DNA from: Actinernus sp. WN-2022 | Taxonomy: Eukaryota > Cnidaria > Anthozoa > Actiniaria > Actinernidae | Reading direction: 5' to 3' | Length of the DNA: 64,000 nucleotides | Assembly: GCA_030867875.1 (NCBI GenBank) | Contig: JAOWCC010001589.1 | Coordinates: 139,845,745 to 139,909,744 of the forward strand | Part shown: piece by piece, positions 9,975 to 20,484 of the stretch | Layout of the letters: each line of letters begins with the position of its first letter | Position numbering within the stretch: the stretch's first letter is position 1 | Made by a program: the position numbers and the translations under genes | Notes under the pieces: generated by a model | What the model was told of the DNA's origin: nothing | What the model saw: the letters and a program-made list of their open reading frames with translations, nothing else | Database searches by the model: none

Positions 9975-11440
9975 GCGTTGAGTATTCACTAGGATAACAA
10001 ACTTGTCTTTACACTCTGGATGCTTCCCTGACAACTGGAAACAGGCTGAAGTCCACCCAAGACTGAAGAAACCTAGAGCAGAGGTTATTTTAATAACCTC
10101 CGTCCTATTAGTAACCTTTCGTTTGTTTCTAAGCTCACTGAACGAGCAGTTTTCAGTCAAACTCATGATCACCTGACTTTGCATAAACTCTATATATCCC
10201 AAAGCTCAGTCCGCTTACCGCGAATTTCATAGCACTGAAACTGCACTTCTTCGTGTAAAAAACGATATCTTAATGAACATGAATCAACAACACGTGACTC
10301 TTCTAGTACTACTTGACCTAATCGCCGCCTTCGACACTGTCGATCACCCCATATTACTGGACCGTCTGTATTTTGATTTTGGCATCTCAGGACAAGTACT
10401 TTCCTGGTTTAAGTCTTATTTACATAATAGACACCAATACATATCTATACAAGAGGGGACATCCAGGAAGTTTAAAATGAAGTACGGTGTTCCACAGTGT
10501 TCCTGCCTTGGCCCCCTCCTGTTTGTCATCTACGCAAGCAAGCTGTTTACTATTCTGGAACGTCATCTACCAGACGTCCACGCATATGCTGACGATACAC
10601 AGCTGTATATTTCATTCAAACCGGACTTAAGTGCTGCTGTTGAGGCCATGCAAAACTGCATCGCAGACATCAGGAAGTGGATGCTAGCGGATAGGCTAAA
10701 ACTAAATGATGACAAAACAGAGTTTGTTATCATCGGGACAAGACAGCAGCTGGCAAAAGTGAACGTTGACTCACTGCGCGTCGGAGATGTAACCAAAGCA
10801 CCCTCTAGTGAGGCAAAAAACCTTGGTTGCTGGTTCGATGCGCAGCTGAAAATGTACACCCACATTAACAAGACTTGTAAATCAGCTTTCTTTCACTTAT
10901 TTAACATTAGGAGAATTAGAAAATGTCTTAGTTTTGACACTGTGCGAATCTTAATTAACGCCTTTGTTACTAGTCGACTAGACTATTGTAATAGCCTTCT
11001 CTATGGCCTACCAGCCAATCAGCTGCACAAACTTCAGCGTGTGCAGAATGCTGCGTCTAGACTCATTTGTAATATCAGTCGGTTCGATCACATAACTCCC
11101 ATTTTATATAAACTACACTGGCTACCCGTTAAACATAGAATTGATTTTAAAATCTTACTTATTACCTACAAAGCTATAAATGGACTCGCTCCGGCATATA
11201 TAACTGAACTTATCAAATGTAAGACTACTTCAAGATATAACTTTAGATCGTCTAAAGAACCTCTGCTAGAGCGACCAAGAATGAGAACATTGATCACATT
11301 GGGTGACCGCTCTTTTGCGGTAGCGGCACCCACACTGTGAAATGTCCTGCCCGCTAAAATTCGGAATGCTTCTAGTGTTACGACTTTTAAGAAGTTGCTA
11401 AAAACCTATCTTTTTGGCAAAGCATTTCAACAATAGTATA
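9975..11440 (+). pseudogene. L2/CR1-type LINE reverse transcriptase (disrupted)
   Basis: Residual reading 9975-10270 has the RT N-terminal block (FPDNWKQAEVHPRLKKP, then SAYREFHSTETALLRV) with frame changes. 10273-11338 is open: LLDLIAAFDTVDHPILLDRL (motif A), GVPQCSCLGPLLFVIYASKL (normally GVPQGS), [11 protein letters not shown] at residues 105-115 (catalytic), KLNDDKTEFVIIG, then the thumb. The tail motif reads DRSFAVAAPTL then TGA where TGG (Trp) is expected. The frame afterwards continues through NVLPAKIRNAS to a natural stop near 11437. So the Trp codon of the conserved L-W-N motif has become a stop. Otherwise this is a well preserved RT. Confidence 0.85.
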
Positions 11441-11547
11441 GTATTACCATTGTTATACAACACGTCTATATTTATACACTGTATATATTCAATTATGATA
11501 GATTTAGATATACTATACACATTACTTAGTTAGGATTAGTATATACG

Positions 11548-13190
11548 TCAGCCTATAGGCATTTGTAATGCGCATGTGAGCATCTGCCAATGGAACACGC
11601 GCAATATAAATACTAAATTTATTATTATTAATTTATTACTTGTAGTGGGAAAAATGTAAAAACTATTACACAGTGGTTTGTTTAGATATTCCATTGGGCT
11701 TTTGTATGTACTAGGTATTTCACTTGCTAATTCTGTACCAACATTGGCAAAATAATTGTTGAATGCATTTGCAACAAGTTTGGGATCAGTGATTTCAATA
11801 TTATTTTCAACAATCTTAATAGACCTCTGACTAGTTTGTGGCTTAAAATGTACTATTTGCTTAATGCCCATCCATATCCTTTTACCGTCCTTAATGTTAT
11901 CACAAAAGTATTGATTGTAGTACTGCTTTTTGCTTATTTTTAGAAGATGATTTAATTTATTTCTATAGAACTTAAATTTGATATGATAATAGGTAGATTT
12001 GTCTTAAGAAATTTCTGATATAGACTGTTTTTAACTTGAATAGATCTTCGTAAAGCACTGGTTATCCAAGGTTTTAATTTAAGCTTTATCTCCCTCCTAG
12101 ATAATTGTTTAATAGGTATATGTTTATCTATTATATTAGATTTTTTTGTATAAAATAAAATAAACTGAACATAGCAGATGCATTCCTTTCAGACATAAAC
12201 ACAGATTCCCAGTCAATCAATTGAATCTCATTGATCAAGGCTTGTTGGTCAAATTTCGAGTAATCTCTTTTAAATAGTTTAACATTATGAGGAAGTGTTG
12301 CAAATTTATTGAAAATTAAGAAATTAGGCAGGTGATCAGTGAGGTCATGTACTATATTGGCACTAATGGTGAAATGCTCAATTGAATTTTATTTTTAAAT
12401 TGTCAATCACTGTTACTGAATGGTATGTAATTCTTGTTGGTTTGAGTATTTGGGGCTGAAATAAATTTAAACCTAAAGTATTGAGAAAATTATCAGTTGC
12501 TGTGTGGGATTCAATCTTTAAAAGATCTATATTAAAACCACCCATAATTGTACAATACTTACTTTCTTGGTTGATTCTCTCAACTGTCGAGTTCAGATAT
12601 TCAATATTTTTTTCTAGATTACCATTAGGGTGCCTATAAACAATTCCACATATCAAATTTGAGTGACTATCATTATGCACCTCAATCCACAAAGCTTCAA
12701 AGTCATCAGTAGTGGTAGTAATTTCAGATCTAATGGTAAAATTCAAACTATTGTTTATGTAGAAAGCAACTCCCCCGGCATTGGAGAGGCTTGGCTGTGA
12801 GAGAAACTGATATCCAGGTAAATCAGTGTTGGATATAGGAGGCTGGCCATTCTTAAGTTTAGTTTCAGTGAGGCCAATTACTGAAAAAGGAAAATATAAA
12901 TCAGATAGCATGTCTGCTAAACTATCAAAATTAGCTGATAGGCTCCTAACTGATTACAATTTATCAAAGAGAAAGATTGGCCATTTGATAAACATTCACT
13001 GATATCATAGTTATTATGAAAGTCATGAGTACTATAGAAACCAAAATTATTATCTGAAGGCATATTCAGTTCAGCATCTAAGTTAGTCAAGTGAGGGATA
13101 TTACTAGGAGAAACAATACTAAGGGATGGGAGTGATTGAGACAATTCAGACCTTCTCACTAAAATATGTGGCGGAAGTGCCATTAGGACA
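11548..13190 (-). pseudogene. LINE 5' half: leader ORF, APE endonuclease, linker
   Basis: Minus strand, 13183 to 11548. An N-terminal segment (MALPPHILVRRSELSQS) leads to SLINCNQ, where a 1-nt deletion shifts the frame into NFDSLADMLSD. The endonuclease follows: VIGLTETKL, GGVAFYINNSL, LICGIVYRHPNGN, then GGFNIDLL, in which the catalytic Asp of G-D-F-N is Gly. Then TDHLPNFLIF. The linker reads KRIWMGIKQIVHFKPQ and FNNYFANVGTELA. The RT is missing because the copy stops at 11548 against the 3' end of the neighbouring LINE. It is the reverse of the usual 5' truncation, suggesting a deletion or chimeric junction. Confidence 0.8.
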
Positions 13191-13304
13191 TTTTAAGCAA
13201 TGCATTGTAAGTCATTATTAGTTCTTGGCATAATGTACTTATCTAGCACCTCAATAATTTCCAACACATTCTATTGTCAATGCCCTGATCAGTATTGCTG
13301 GGTT

Positions 13305-13385
13305 GCATGTGACATCATCGCCGCCATGTTGGTGGACATTAGCTTCTATTGTTATGTCCTCCAACATGGCCGCCACGTCGGATTT
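13305..13385. repeat. Inverted repeat around CCAACATGGCGGC
   Basis: GACATCATCGCCGCCATG and CAACATGGCCGCCACGTC are facing copies separated by about 30 bp, forming a hairpin directly upstream (minus strand) of the LINE leader ORF. It may be part of the LINE 5' UTR. Confidence 0.5.
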
Positions 13386-13577
13386 GTCATTTGAATCTCT
13401 GGGGATTGATTGCAACCCAAGAATAGACTGATTGTTCAAAAACAACCCAACCTGCCAATATTTATCATACAGTTGTGCAAGAAAATGATGTAATCATCAA
13501 ATGTTAAACATACTATGACATACTAAAATAAAATATGTTTTAAATGTTTTCTCAACACAATTCTGAAATAGAAAACA

Positions 13578-13871
13578 ATGACTCGTTTCTTAATTATCGC
13601 CTCTGTAATCTTACTGTATCATAACGGGGTTACGTGTATGCATACCAATAGATTTTCTAAGAGAGACAAACCAAAACTCGAGACTGGTGTCCTAATTATG
13701 AAAGGTCTATTAGGAGTCAGTTTCAAGTGGCCCTTAGCGCTGCCACCTATTCGTATAATTGGACTACTCTCACGCAAGATTCGATCTAATCGACTGGTCT
13801 CACGTAAGCTTCGTTTGCGTGACACTCCAGCATTTTGTCAAATACCCACTTATAATACAGAGGCATCGTAA
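13578..13871 (+). CDS. Small putative secreted precursor, unidentified
   Basis: A 97-codon ORF with ATG in good context (A at -3, AAAACAATGA). Residues 1-20 form a clear signal peptide (MTRFLIIASVILLYHNGVTC). A dibasic SKR follows at about residue 29, which could release a propeptide. The remaining part has a hydrophobic/cationic stretch (GVLIMKGLLGV, then WPLALPPIRIIGLL) and repeated basic pairs (SRKIRS, SRKLRLR), with one late Cys. The layout suits a peptide precursor or a cationic antimicrobial-type peptide, but I recognise no family. It lies between a LINE and a TTAA element. It could equally be a first exon, since GTAAAC follows the last codons, or a chance ORF. Confidence 0.4.
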   Translation: MTRFLIIASVILLYHNGVTCMHTNRFSKRDKPKLETGVLIMKGLLGVSFKWPLALPPIRIIGLLSRKIRSNRLVSRKLRLRDTPAFCQIPTYNTEAS

Positions 13872-14022
13872 ACTGCGATGCCCTAGCTTTCCGTAACCAT
13901 CGATTATAACTAGAATATTTATCTAGGATGATTTAGTCTTGATCTTACTCTAACGAGTAATACTTAAGTACTATCTTTTAGATATAGATCCCTTGCTTTC
14001 CCTTTCAAAGCTTTAAGAGCGT

Positions 14023-15875
14023 GTGCTTAAAGGAGCAGTGTCACGGTACTGCGCATGTCACAGTCTCCAGACATTGAATTGACAGCTGCATTGTGTAACA
14101 TCCAATGACAATCAATCAAAATAATTTGCAGGAAACGCCAGACTGTTCGGGTGTTAGCCGTATTCACAGATTGTAGTTATGCACAGTATATGGCGAGATT
14201 TACAAGGATTTTATTCTTCCTACATCCAAGGTAAACAGCATTGAGTAAAGAATGGTATCTATATTTCATTACTTGCTTGTATTTTTTGCTGTTTCCAGTC
14301 GGAAACAGTCCGAATTTGACCAAAGTGAAACAAGCTGCTCGCGTCCGTAGATATATATTTCTTCGTTGTGCACTTTTGACATGAAATAATTCTTCAAATG
14401 GCACCATTGTTTTAGTTTTACATAACTAATAACACAGTTCTCTGCTGTAAAAAATATAGAACATTCTATGGACGATTTCTTGTCTTAAAGTTTGGAAACG
14501 TAACACATACATTTGCGCTAAAAAGGTTCAGTACTTTCGGACTACGAGTGGCTGTTTACTAGTTTGCACTATCGGCTGTTATGGACTGGAAACTTACTTT
14601 CACAGCTTAATATTTATGTCGATTGGTCAGAAATATATCTTGTTTATGATTCTATGGTTCTTTCGGCATCAGGAATTTTTTAAACGGGAGTTTTCGTACA
14701 GTATTTCAAGCTATGCTGTAGCGCGAGTTTAGTACGTAGTCACAAATGTCCGTGAAACTAATAGCACGTTAGATCACTATTATCAGTTTGCTCTATGGGT
14801 TCTCATGTATTCAATAATCACTTCTGGAGCTTCATATGTATGTTGTTTGGTCACAAGGATTTCCTCTTTCAGTTTTCTCCGTTAGTTTGGACATTAGGGA
14901 TTTATTCTTGGAGATTTCTTACAGTTTAGCGACCGAGTGTCGAAAGTTGAAAAGTTCGCTTGTCATCAAAGTGCGTAAAACTGTCACAAGCGGTTTCATA
15001 GCAGTTCGATGTTTGACTCTCATGTAGTCGATGATAACTTATATAGCTTCATATGTATGTCGATTGCTCACAAGGATTTCCTCTTTCAGTTTTCCCCGTT
15101 AGTTTGGACATTAGGGATTTATTCTTGGAGATTTCGTACAGTTTAGCGACCGAGTGTCGAAAGTTGAAAAGTTCGCTTGTCAGTCAAAGTGCGTAAAACT
15201 GTCACAAGCGGTTTCATAGCAGTTCGATGTTTGACTCTCACGTAGTCGATCATAACTTCTATAGCTTCATATGTATGTCGATTGCTCACAAGGCTATCGT
15301 GTTTGAGTTCATGAAGTTTTTTTGCCAGCAAATAAAGGTTTTATCTAACTTTTCGTAGTCTTTGCACTCCGGTCATTTCATATAATTTCAGCCTCGTTTC
15401 TAAGCCGTAGATATATATTTCTTCGTATCGCTGTTGAAAACTGCCATATCATTTATAATACGACTTGAAAAGTTGCCATGTGTTTCGTGAACTCTACTGG
15501 ACATCCAAACCCTCTTCGCTTCTGGTTGGAATGCCAAAACTTTCCAATTTCTTGCGTTTTTCGGCTGCTGTATTCAGAGTACTGAGTGGCCGTTTTCCCC
15601 GCCGGTAAGCATCACTTATGCTTTTTTGTTTTAGTTGTGTTGCAGTCTCAACGACTAATTTTGAATAAACAAATAACTAAAACTTATTTAAGCACATCTT
15701 ACATTTCCATAAATGACCAAAGGAGGCAAGGATGAGTTCAAAAAGAACACTGATGAAGTCGATTTAAAAATCGCTATTTCACCCCTCTGAGAACTTCGTT
15801 CCGGGCCGGAACGTAATTCTAAAATCATCAGATTTTCACACATGCGCAGTACCGTGACACTGCGACTTTAAGCAC
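14023..15875. mobile_element. 1.85 kb TTAA-flanked TIR element, AGGNGCAGTG family
   Basis: Left end TTAAAGGAGCAGTGTCACGG plus TACTGCGCATGT (14027-14058); the right end (15839-15871) is its inverse with two mismatches. Both ends carry TTAA at the boundary. No transposase ORF is visible. The interior is noncoding with a tandem array (14606-15310) and an ATATATTTCTTCG word repeated at 14351 and 15412. A 300-bp relative is at 58126-58424 and shares the CCGGCCCGGAA interior motif. Confidence 0.8.
14606..15310 (+). repeat. 217-bp tandem repeat, about 3.3 copies
   Basis: GCTTCATATGTATGT starts units at 14829, 15046 and 15264 (217 and 218 bp apart). A more diverged first unit starts near 14606. Units 2 and 3 are nearly identical, including GACATTAGGGATTTATTC and GCGTAAAACTGTCACAAGCG, which points to recent duplication inside the transposon. 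Confidence 0.85.
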
Positions 15876-16176
15876 TTGCACGCAATATGCAAGAAAACCT
15901 GTTAAATACTCGTTTTAACCGGATTTCCTATAATGCATTGTGGGCATATGTCTGTACGCAATCAGTTGCCCAATAAAAGAACGACTTCAGAGAAAGAGAG
16001 TCAGAGAATATACCGATAGAAGAATAAGAAGATTAATTAAGCAAGAGTGAGAATAAAGACAAGTTACAACCTCCACTTGATGTGAAGTCTATATTACAAG
16101 TTCAGGGACAAGCTAGTCCCCCAATTCCTAGCTCTATCATTCCCTGGCATTAGGAATGAGTTTCTAATATTCTTAC
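15876..16176. other. Probable intron of SLC22-like copy A (downstream side)
   Basis: No ORF. By orientation this is the intron following the 16177-16249 exon of a minus-strand gene. I could not find the matching terminal exon between 1 and 16176. Confidence 0.35.
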
Positions 16177-16249
16177 AGTCATGGCGATGTAAGGGACGAG
16201 AATTTCACCAACGCGAGTACTCATGGAGCCTGTTCCCTGGGCAGTGTTT
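16177..16249 (-). CDS. SLC22-like transporter, penultimate exon, copy A
   Basis: Minus strand. A 73-bp exon sits between an acceptor (ACACCAG at 16250) and a consensus donor (GTAAGAAT, ending the exon at 16177). After one leading base of a split codon it reads NTAQGTGSMSTRVGEILVPY then IAMT, with no stop. This is the loop-TM11 segment of SLC22 organic ion transporters (normally S-A-R-V-G-G-I-L-A-P-Y/F-I). An exon of identical length, phase and flanking intron words (AAGCATAACAAA) lies at 40843-40915, so the two are duplicates. Copy A differs at usually conserved sites (GG to GE, LAP to LVP) and may be a paralogue or a decaying copy. Confidence 0.6.
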
Positions 16250-16711
16250 CTGGTGTAGCAATTAAAAAAAATTAAAGCATAACAAAGTATATAAACCATA
16301 TAACTACAATAAATGAATGACTTGCGAACTATTCACTGCTTTATTTTATTGTACTATTATGCAATAACTATACATTGTATGCTTACTTGGTTCCAAGTAT
16401 TTAAATTATGTAGTATCTATAAAATAAACGATGGACTGGCCGTTACATCGGCATATAACGATCCGAACCATTAGGGGAGGAGTTTTCAGATCCGATGTAA
16501 CACATACACAAATTCTGTAAATGCCTTCTAAACCTTTGAAATATTTAGAATCAAACTAAATAAAAGAGTGTACTTTAGGTTTGTATGAGTTGTAATCGAT
16601 AAATATATTTTCCGGCATAGTACTGGTTGCCTTTGTAAGCTTCAGTAGCGGTGGAGATAGTCCAGTTTCGTATTTGAAAATTACCGCTGAATGCAATGAC
16701 TACAGACGCAT

Positions 16712-16714
<3 letters not shown>
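16250..16714. other. Intronic sequence upstream of copy A exon
   Basis: No gene. The first 60 bp resemble the flank of the 40.9 kb exon. Around 16438-16500 a short inverted pair (TTACATCGG / CCGATGTAAC) marks a small palindromic insert. Confidence 0.4.
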
Positions 16715-16743
<29 letters not shown>

Positions 16744-18157
16744 GGTTTATTAGCATTCCACTGTGTGGCTCTTCTATGCTAATACTACAATAAATATAAT
16801 ACTACATTAGTGCTATTAATAACAAGATAAAAGCTAAAATTATTGAATAGATACTGAAAAATACATGACACTAAAATGTACTAATTAATTTATAAATTTA
16901 AAGGCAAGCGATGTAAAATGCGATTTGCATTTGCGCGTAAATTCTGTTGCGAGGGTACAATCCCTAATGTCTGCTGGCAAGCTATTAAACAATTTAGCTG
17001 CGCAGTCCTGCAAAGTACCAGTAGTAAGTGGTACTACAAGTTTACGTTGGCTAGATGATCGCAGAACTCTTGCTGGTTTGTGTTCCTCTAACTGAAGATA
17101 TGCTGGCTAATGCTCGTTGTTTAAGGCCTTGAATATTACCCTCGATAGGTGAAAATCTCTACGATAGCTTATAGGGAGCCATCCCAGTTTTAAAACATCT
17201 GACAAGTCTGCAAAATGATTAATTACAAAACCAGCAGCAGCGAGCTGGACACGCTGGACACGCTTAACTAAGTAACAAGGAATAGGATAGCTAACAACAT
17301 CGTTATAGTCAATTTTAGACAAAACAAGACTTTCAGCTAATTGTTTCCTCACATGAAATGGTGCAAAGTTTTTGAGTTTCTTAATTACAGCTAGGGTGCT
17401 GTAACAACTATATATTTTGGACTGTACATCATCGTTCCACTTTAAGTTCTCCTGCACTTCAGTCCCAAGAAGCCTGGTGGTCTTGATCCTCTAAAGCTTG
17501 AAGCCATTTGTAGTAAGGCGTATGGGGTGTTCATCAAGGCGATGTGCACGAGTGAGTTGTGGAGTAGAGAAGAGCATCACTTTGGTCTTTTTAGGATCCA
17601 AACAGAGGTTGCACTCAGACGACCAGGAGGATAGCTTGTCTAGAGCCCGTTGTAACTGCGTTTCACAGTCACTGATGTTGGCTGGTTTACTGTGAGTGTA
17701 GATAGTAGTATCGTCAGCATACTGGTATGATGTTACAGGCCCTAAGCAATCAGACAAGTCATTAACGTATAAGTTAAACAAGACAGGACCGAGTATGGAA
17801 CCTGTGGGACGCCAAAAATGACGTCAGTAGTCCTCGAGGTGTTGTCATCAATCTCAACAAACTGTTTCCTCCCAGATAAGTAGTTAGTAACCCATTTAAG
17901 ATATGCCTTTGAAAATCCCTGCATGTGAAGCTTCTTCAGAACAGTTTTATAAGCAACAGTATCAAACGCCTTGGGAAAATCAGCGAGTATAGCCATAGTT
18001 ATTTCGCCACGCTTCATTGCACGAAGGATGTCATCCCTCATAGCTAGGGGAACAGTCGTGGTGTTGTGACCCTTCCTACAAGCGCTTATAGAGTCCTTTA
18101 GCACGCCACTGGTGACAGCTGATAGAAAGTCTGCCATCTGTCTTAGCACAACACTAA
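16715..18157 (-). mobile_element. 5'-truncated LINE with RT and (TAA)n tail
   Basis: Minus strand, in three frames. 18149-17742: an RT fragment with AILADFPKAFDTV (motif A; S to P), YLKWVTNYLSGRKQFVEI and a broken FGVPQ block. 17781-17491: MFNLYVNDLSD, then QYADDTTIY (catalytic) and CLDPKKTKVMLF. 17457-17107: thumb and tail (VQRVQLAAAG, LGWLPISYRRDFH). The UTR ends in nine TAA units at 16715-16742. Frame changes make it inactive. The RT sequence differs from the other LINEs in the window, so this is a separate family. Confidence 0.82.
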
Positions 18158-18159
18158 TA

Positions 18160-18465
18160 TGTTCAGAGAGTTATTTCAACTCCAAAAAGGGAGTAAAAAA
18201 GAAAGGTACAAGACAACCCTATTTTCAGAGCCATTCTAACTCCTGTATTTTTAACTCATTTATGGAGTTGTTTTAACTCTTGCTGGAGAGTAAATATGAC
18301 TCTTCTATTGGAGTACAATTAACTCTTTTGAGAGTTAAATGAACCCTACATATGAAGTATATGAGATTAACTCCAGCATTTTTACTCCTCCAAAGAGTTA
18401 AATCAGCTTACCCATAAGGGGTGGAATTAACTCTTGACGTGGAGTAAAAACACATTTTACTTACT
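18160..18465. repeat. Alternating GGAGTTAA / TTAACTCC motif array
   Basis: Over about 300 bp, AACTCC/AACTCT and the reverse (G)GAGTTAA/GAGTAAA words occur every 15-30 bp in both orientations (for example 18176, 18238, 18267, 18300, 18330, 18365). Spacing is irregular, so it is not a simple tandem array. It starts exactly at the LINE truncation point. Confidence 0.6.
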
Positions 18466-18895
18466 ATATGCAAAACAAGGAATCTGATGTACATTACATT
18501 CATATTGTATTGTTCTTTTAAGATATTTACACTTCAATTTACATAAATGTTGATGTTTTCTACATGAATGACTTCCAGCACTTTGTATGAATAAAACACC
18601 AAGTAGGAACAATAAAACTTAAACATTGGAGTGAAAAAACTAATAGAATCTTTACACTCACTGTATCCTTACACCATGATCAAGAAGTGTTTCAAGTATT
18701 ATTATATCTGGATAATGCAATCTGCTAAAAAATAGACATAACTTACATTTATGCGCCCACCATTTATTCGAGACCAAAATGCTTACTGAAAACCCAGCCT
18801 TATTGAATGAAGCATTGTCAATATACCATTTTATATGAACCAGTTTCATTTCTACTGTTGACTTCCCATTCAATATTATAGACAGAGGAATAATA
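18466..18895. other. Unassigned stretch with weak ORF
   Basis: A minus-strand 89-codon ORF (18658-18927) has no recognisable motif and runs into the foldback arm at 18896. It may be part of a larger element around that foldback. No other signal. Confidence 0.3.
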
Positions 18896-19358
18896 GTCTC
18901 CTTCACAGCCATTCCTAGGGTCATCACACAAGCACTAGCCCACTAACGGCTGCTTACACCAGCCAGACATTCCATTCCTGATTGTTTGCATAAGCCAATC
19001 AAGACCGTTATAACATAACATGGGTTGAACAGCAACGGTTTGCTTATATCAACACTTTCAAGCTCATCACTACAGTGTCAAAACGAACAATTTCTTCTAA
19101 ACTCTATCTGCTTTCTTGAGAAAAACTAAGAACAGAATATATACAAAACTATTTGATCCGATTTCATATAAAATTTAGCCTCTAATATTTGATTTCCTGG
19201 ATTTCCCATCAGAAAGTTCTGGAACGAGTAGTTGTTTGATTCTGAGAACTGAATTCTGATTGGCCATGCAGTTGGAATGGTATGTGTGGCTGGTGTAAGC
19301 AGCCGTTAGTGGGGCTAGCATTTGCGTGACAACCCTAAGAATGATTGCGAGGGAGACT
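18896..19358. mobile_element. Foldback element, ~95-bp arms, GGCTGCTTACACC core
   Basis: Left arm 18896-18990 and right arm 19262-19358 are inverted copies sharing CACTAACGGCTGCTTACACC and flanking words (GTCTCC... / ...GGAGAC). The arms are about 85 percent alike by eye, with a loop of about 270 bp. Noncoding. Confidence 0.8.
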
Positions 19359-19480
19359 ACGGAAAGAAGCGACTGACTAAATTATGTTCCTGGTTTTCAA
19401 AGGCCTACAAAAATGAGTGGTAAAGAAAATATGAAAAATACTGCATGAGTCCCAAATAAATGGCAGGTTCAAATAAATGC

Positions 19481-19635
19481 CAGGGCCCAGTTGTTCAAAG
19501 GTTGAACAACTTTATCCAGTGGATTTATCCAGTGGATATTAAGTATTAACGAAAGTAGCTTATTTTATCCACTGGATAACAATTTATTCAGTGGATAAAG
19601 TTAACAATGATCCATCCTTTGAACAACTGGACCCT
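19481..19635. mobile_element. Palindromic MITE, GTTGTTCAAAG family, copy 2
   Basis: Termini CAGGGCCCAGTTGTTCAAAG and CTTTGAACAACTGGACCCTG. The interior repeats TTATCCAGTGGAT and its inverse TATCCACTGGATAA four times. Same terminal consensus as 2213-2336 but a different core. Confidence 0.85.
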
Positions 19636-19742
19636 GGTCCAGAGTCTAATTTTATGAAAAAATTGCCAGGCGCTTATATTAGAGAAAATACAACTTACAT
19701 GTACATGTACTGCAATACATTTTAGTCATGTGTTTCATTTCA

Positions 19743-19850
19743 TTTGTGTTTCATTTGAATTTCACGCGATAAGCAATCAGTAGGGAGCACTCAAGCGGAG
19801 CATCACGCAGATACTCCACAAAGGCCGATTGACAACTGAAGGGTGACAAA
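19743..19850 (+). repeat. Dispersed repeat R1, copy 1
   Basis: The block from about 19743 to 19850 (containing CGATAAGCAATCAGTAGGGA and CACTCAAGCGGAGCATCAC) is nearly identical to 50325-50415. No terminal repeats or ORF identify its class. Confidence 0.7.
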
Positions 19851-20039
19851 CCCGTGGACTCCCATTTTTAGACCTGAACTTCGCGTTCAATAAAAGCCTC
19901 ATTTCTGAAATCCTCAATGGCTCAGGGAACCAGTAAAATCAAATATTAATTTGAAAGTTAATACAAAATTTCCCAAGTCATGCAGTGATCAGAGCTATTG
20001 TATCAAAATTAATGCAAATTAATAAAAGTGAAATTAATC

Positions 20040-20452
20040 CTTAAAGAGAATATTGGCTGAAAAACAATGTTTGCTCTCAAATGATTGTTATACATGCCTA
20101 CCATACAAGTCTGTTTCTGTGTTTGTCTCCAATCAATTGTACACTAGATGTCATTTATGCACCGATTTTCCTGTCGATAACACTCATTTGAATTTGCTGT
20201 ATGCTGCCATCTTGGATTTTATGATGTCACAGTGTTGCCCCAATTGTCAGAAAACAATAGCGGCAACACTGTGACAGCATGATCCAAGTTGGCAGGGTGC
20301 AGGATATTCAAATGAGTTTTATCGACAGGAAGATTGTCGCATAAATTACATCTACATGTAGTGTACAATTTGCTGGAGACAGCAATGTATTTAGACATCT
20401 ACAAACACACACTTGAGAACAAACATTGTTTTTCAGCCAAGGTTAACTTTAG
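20040..20452. mobile_element. 0.4 kb near-complete palindrome
   Basis: Almost the whole segment folds on itself. TTGGCTGAAAAACAATGTTT at 20053 mirrors AAACATTGTTTTTCAGCCAA ending at 20440, and GATGTCACAGTGTTGCC mirrors GGCAACACTGTGACA around the 20-bp centre near 20245. Arms are about 195 bp. The 73-codon ORF inside is a by-product. Confidence 0.88.
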
Positions 20453-20484
20453 CAATTATTTTACGAGGACCCATGCTATTACTT

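Larger units (their letters stand above)
7484..11545 (+). mobile_element. Near full-length L2/CR1-type LINE, split by a MITE
   Basis: One LINE in order: N-terminal region with a 2A-like motif, APE endonuclease (to 9262), linker in another frame (9270-9530), MITE insertion (about 9556-9972), linker and RT (9975-11338), then a C-terminal tail interrupted by a nonsense codon. YADDTQLY and the short xLFxIxERHL segment before it are typical of the L2/CR1 group. AT-rich 3' UTR to about 11545. It abuts an opposite-strand LINE at 11548. Confidence 0.85.

Noticed and set aside
18658..18927. 89-codon minus-strand ORF as a gene
   Set aside because: It runs into the arm of a foldback element and shows no recognisable motif.
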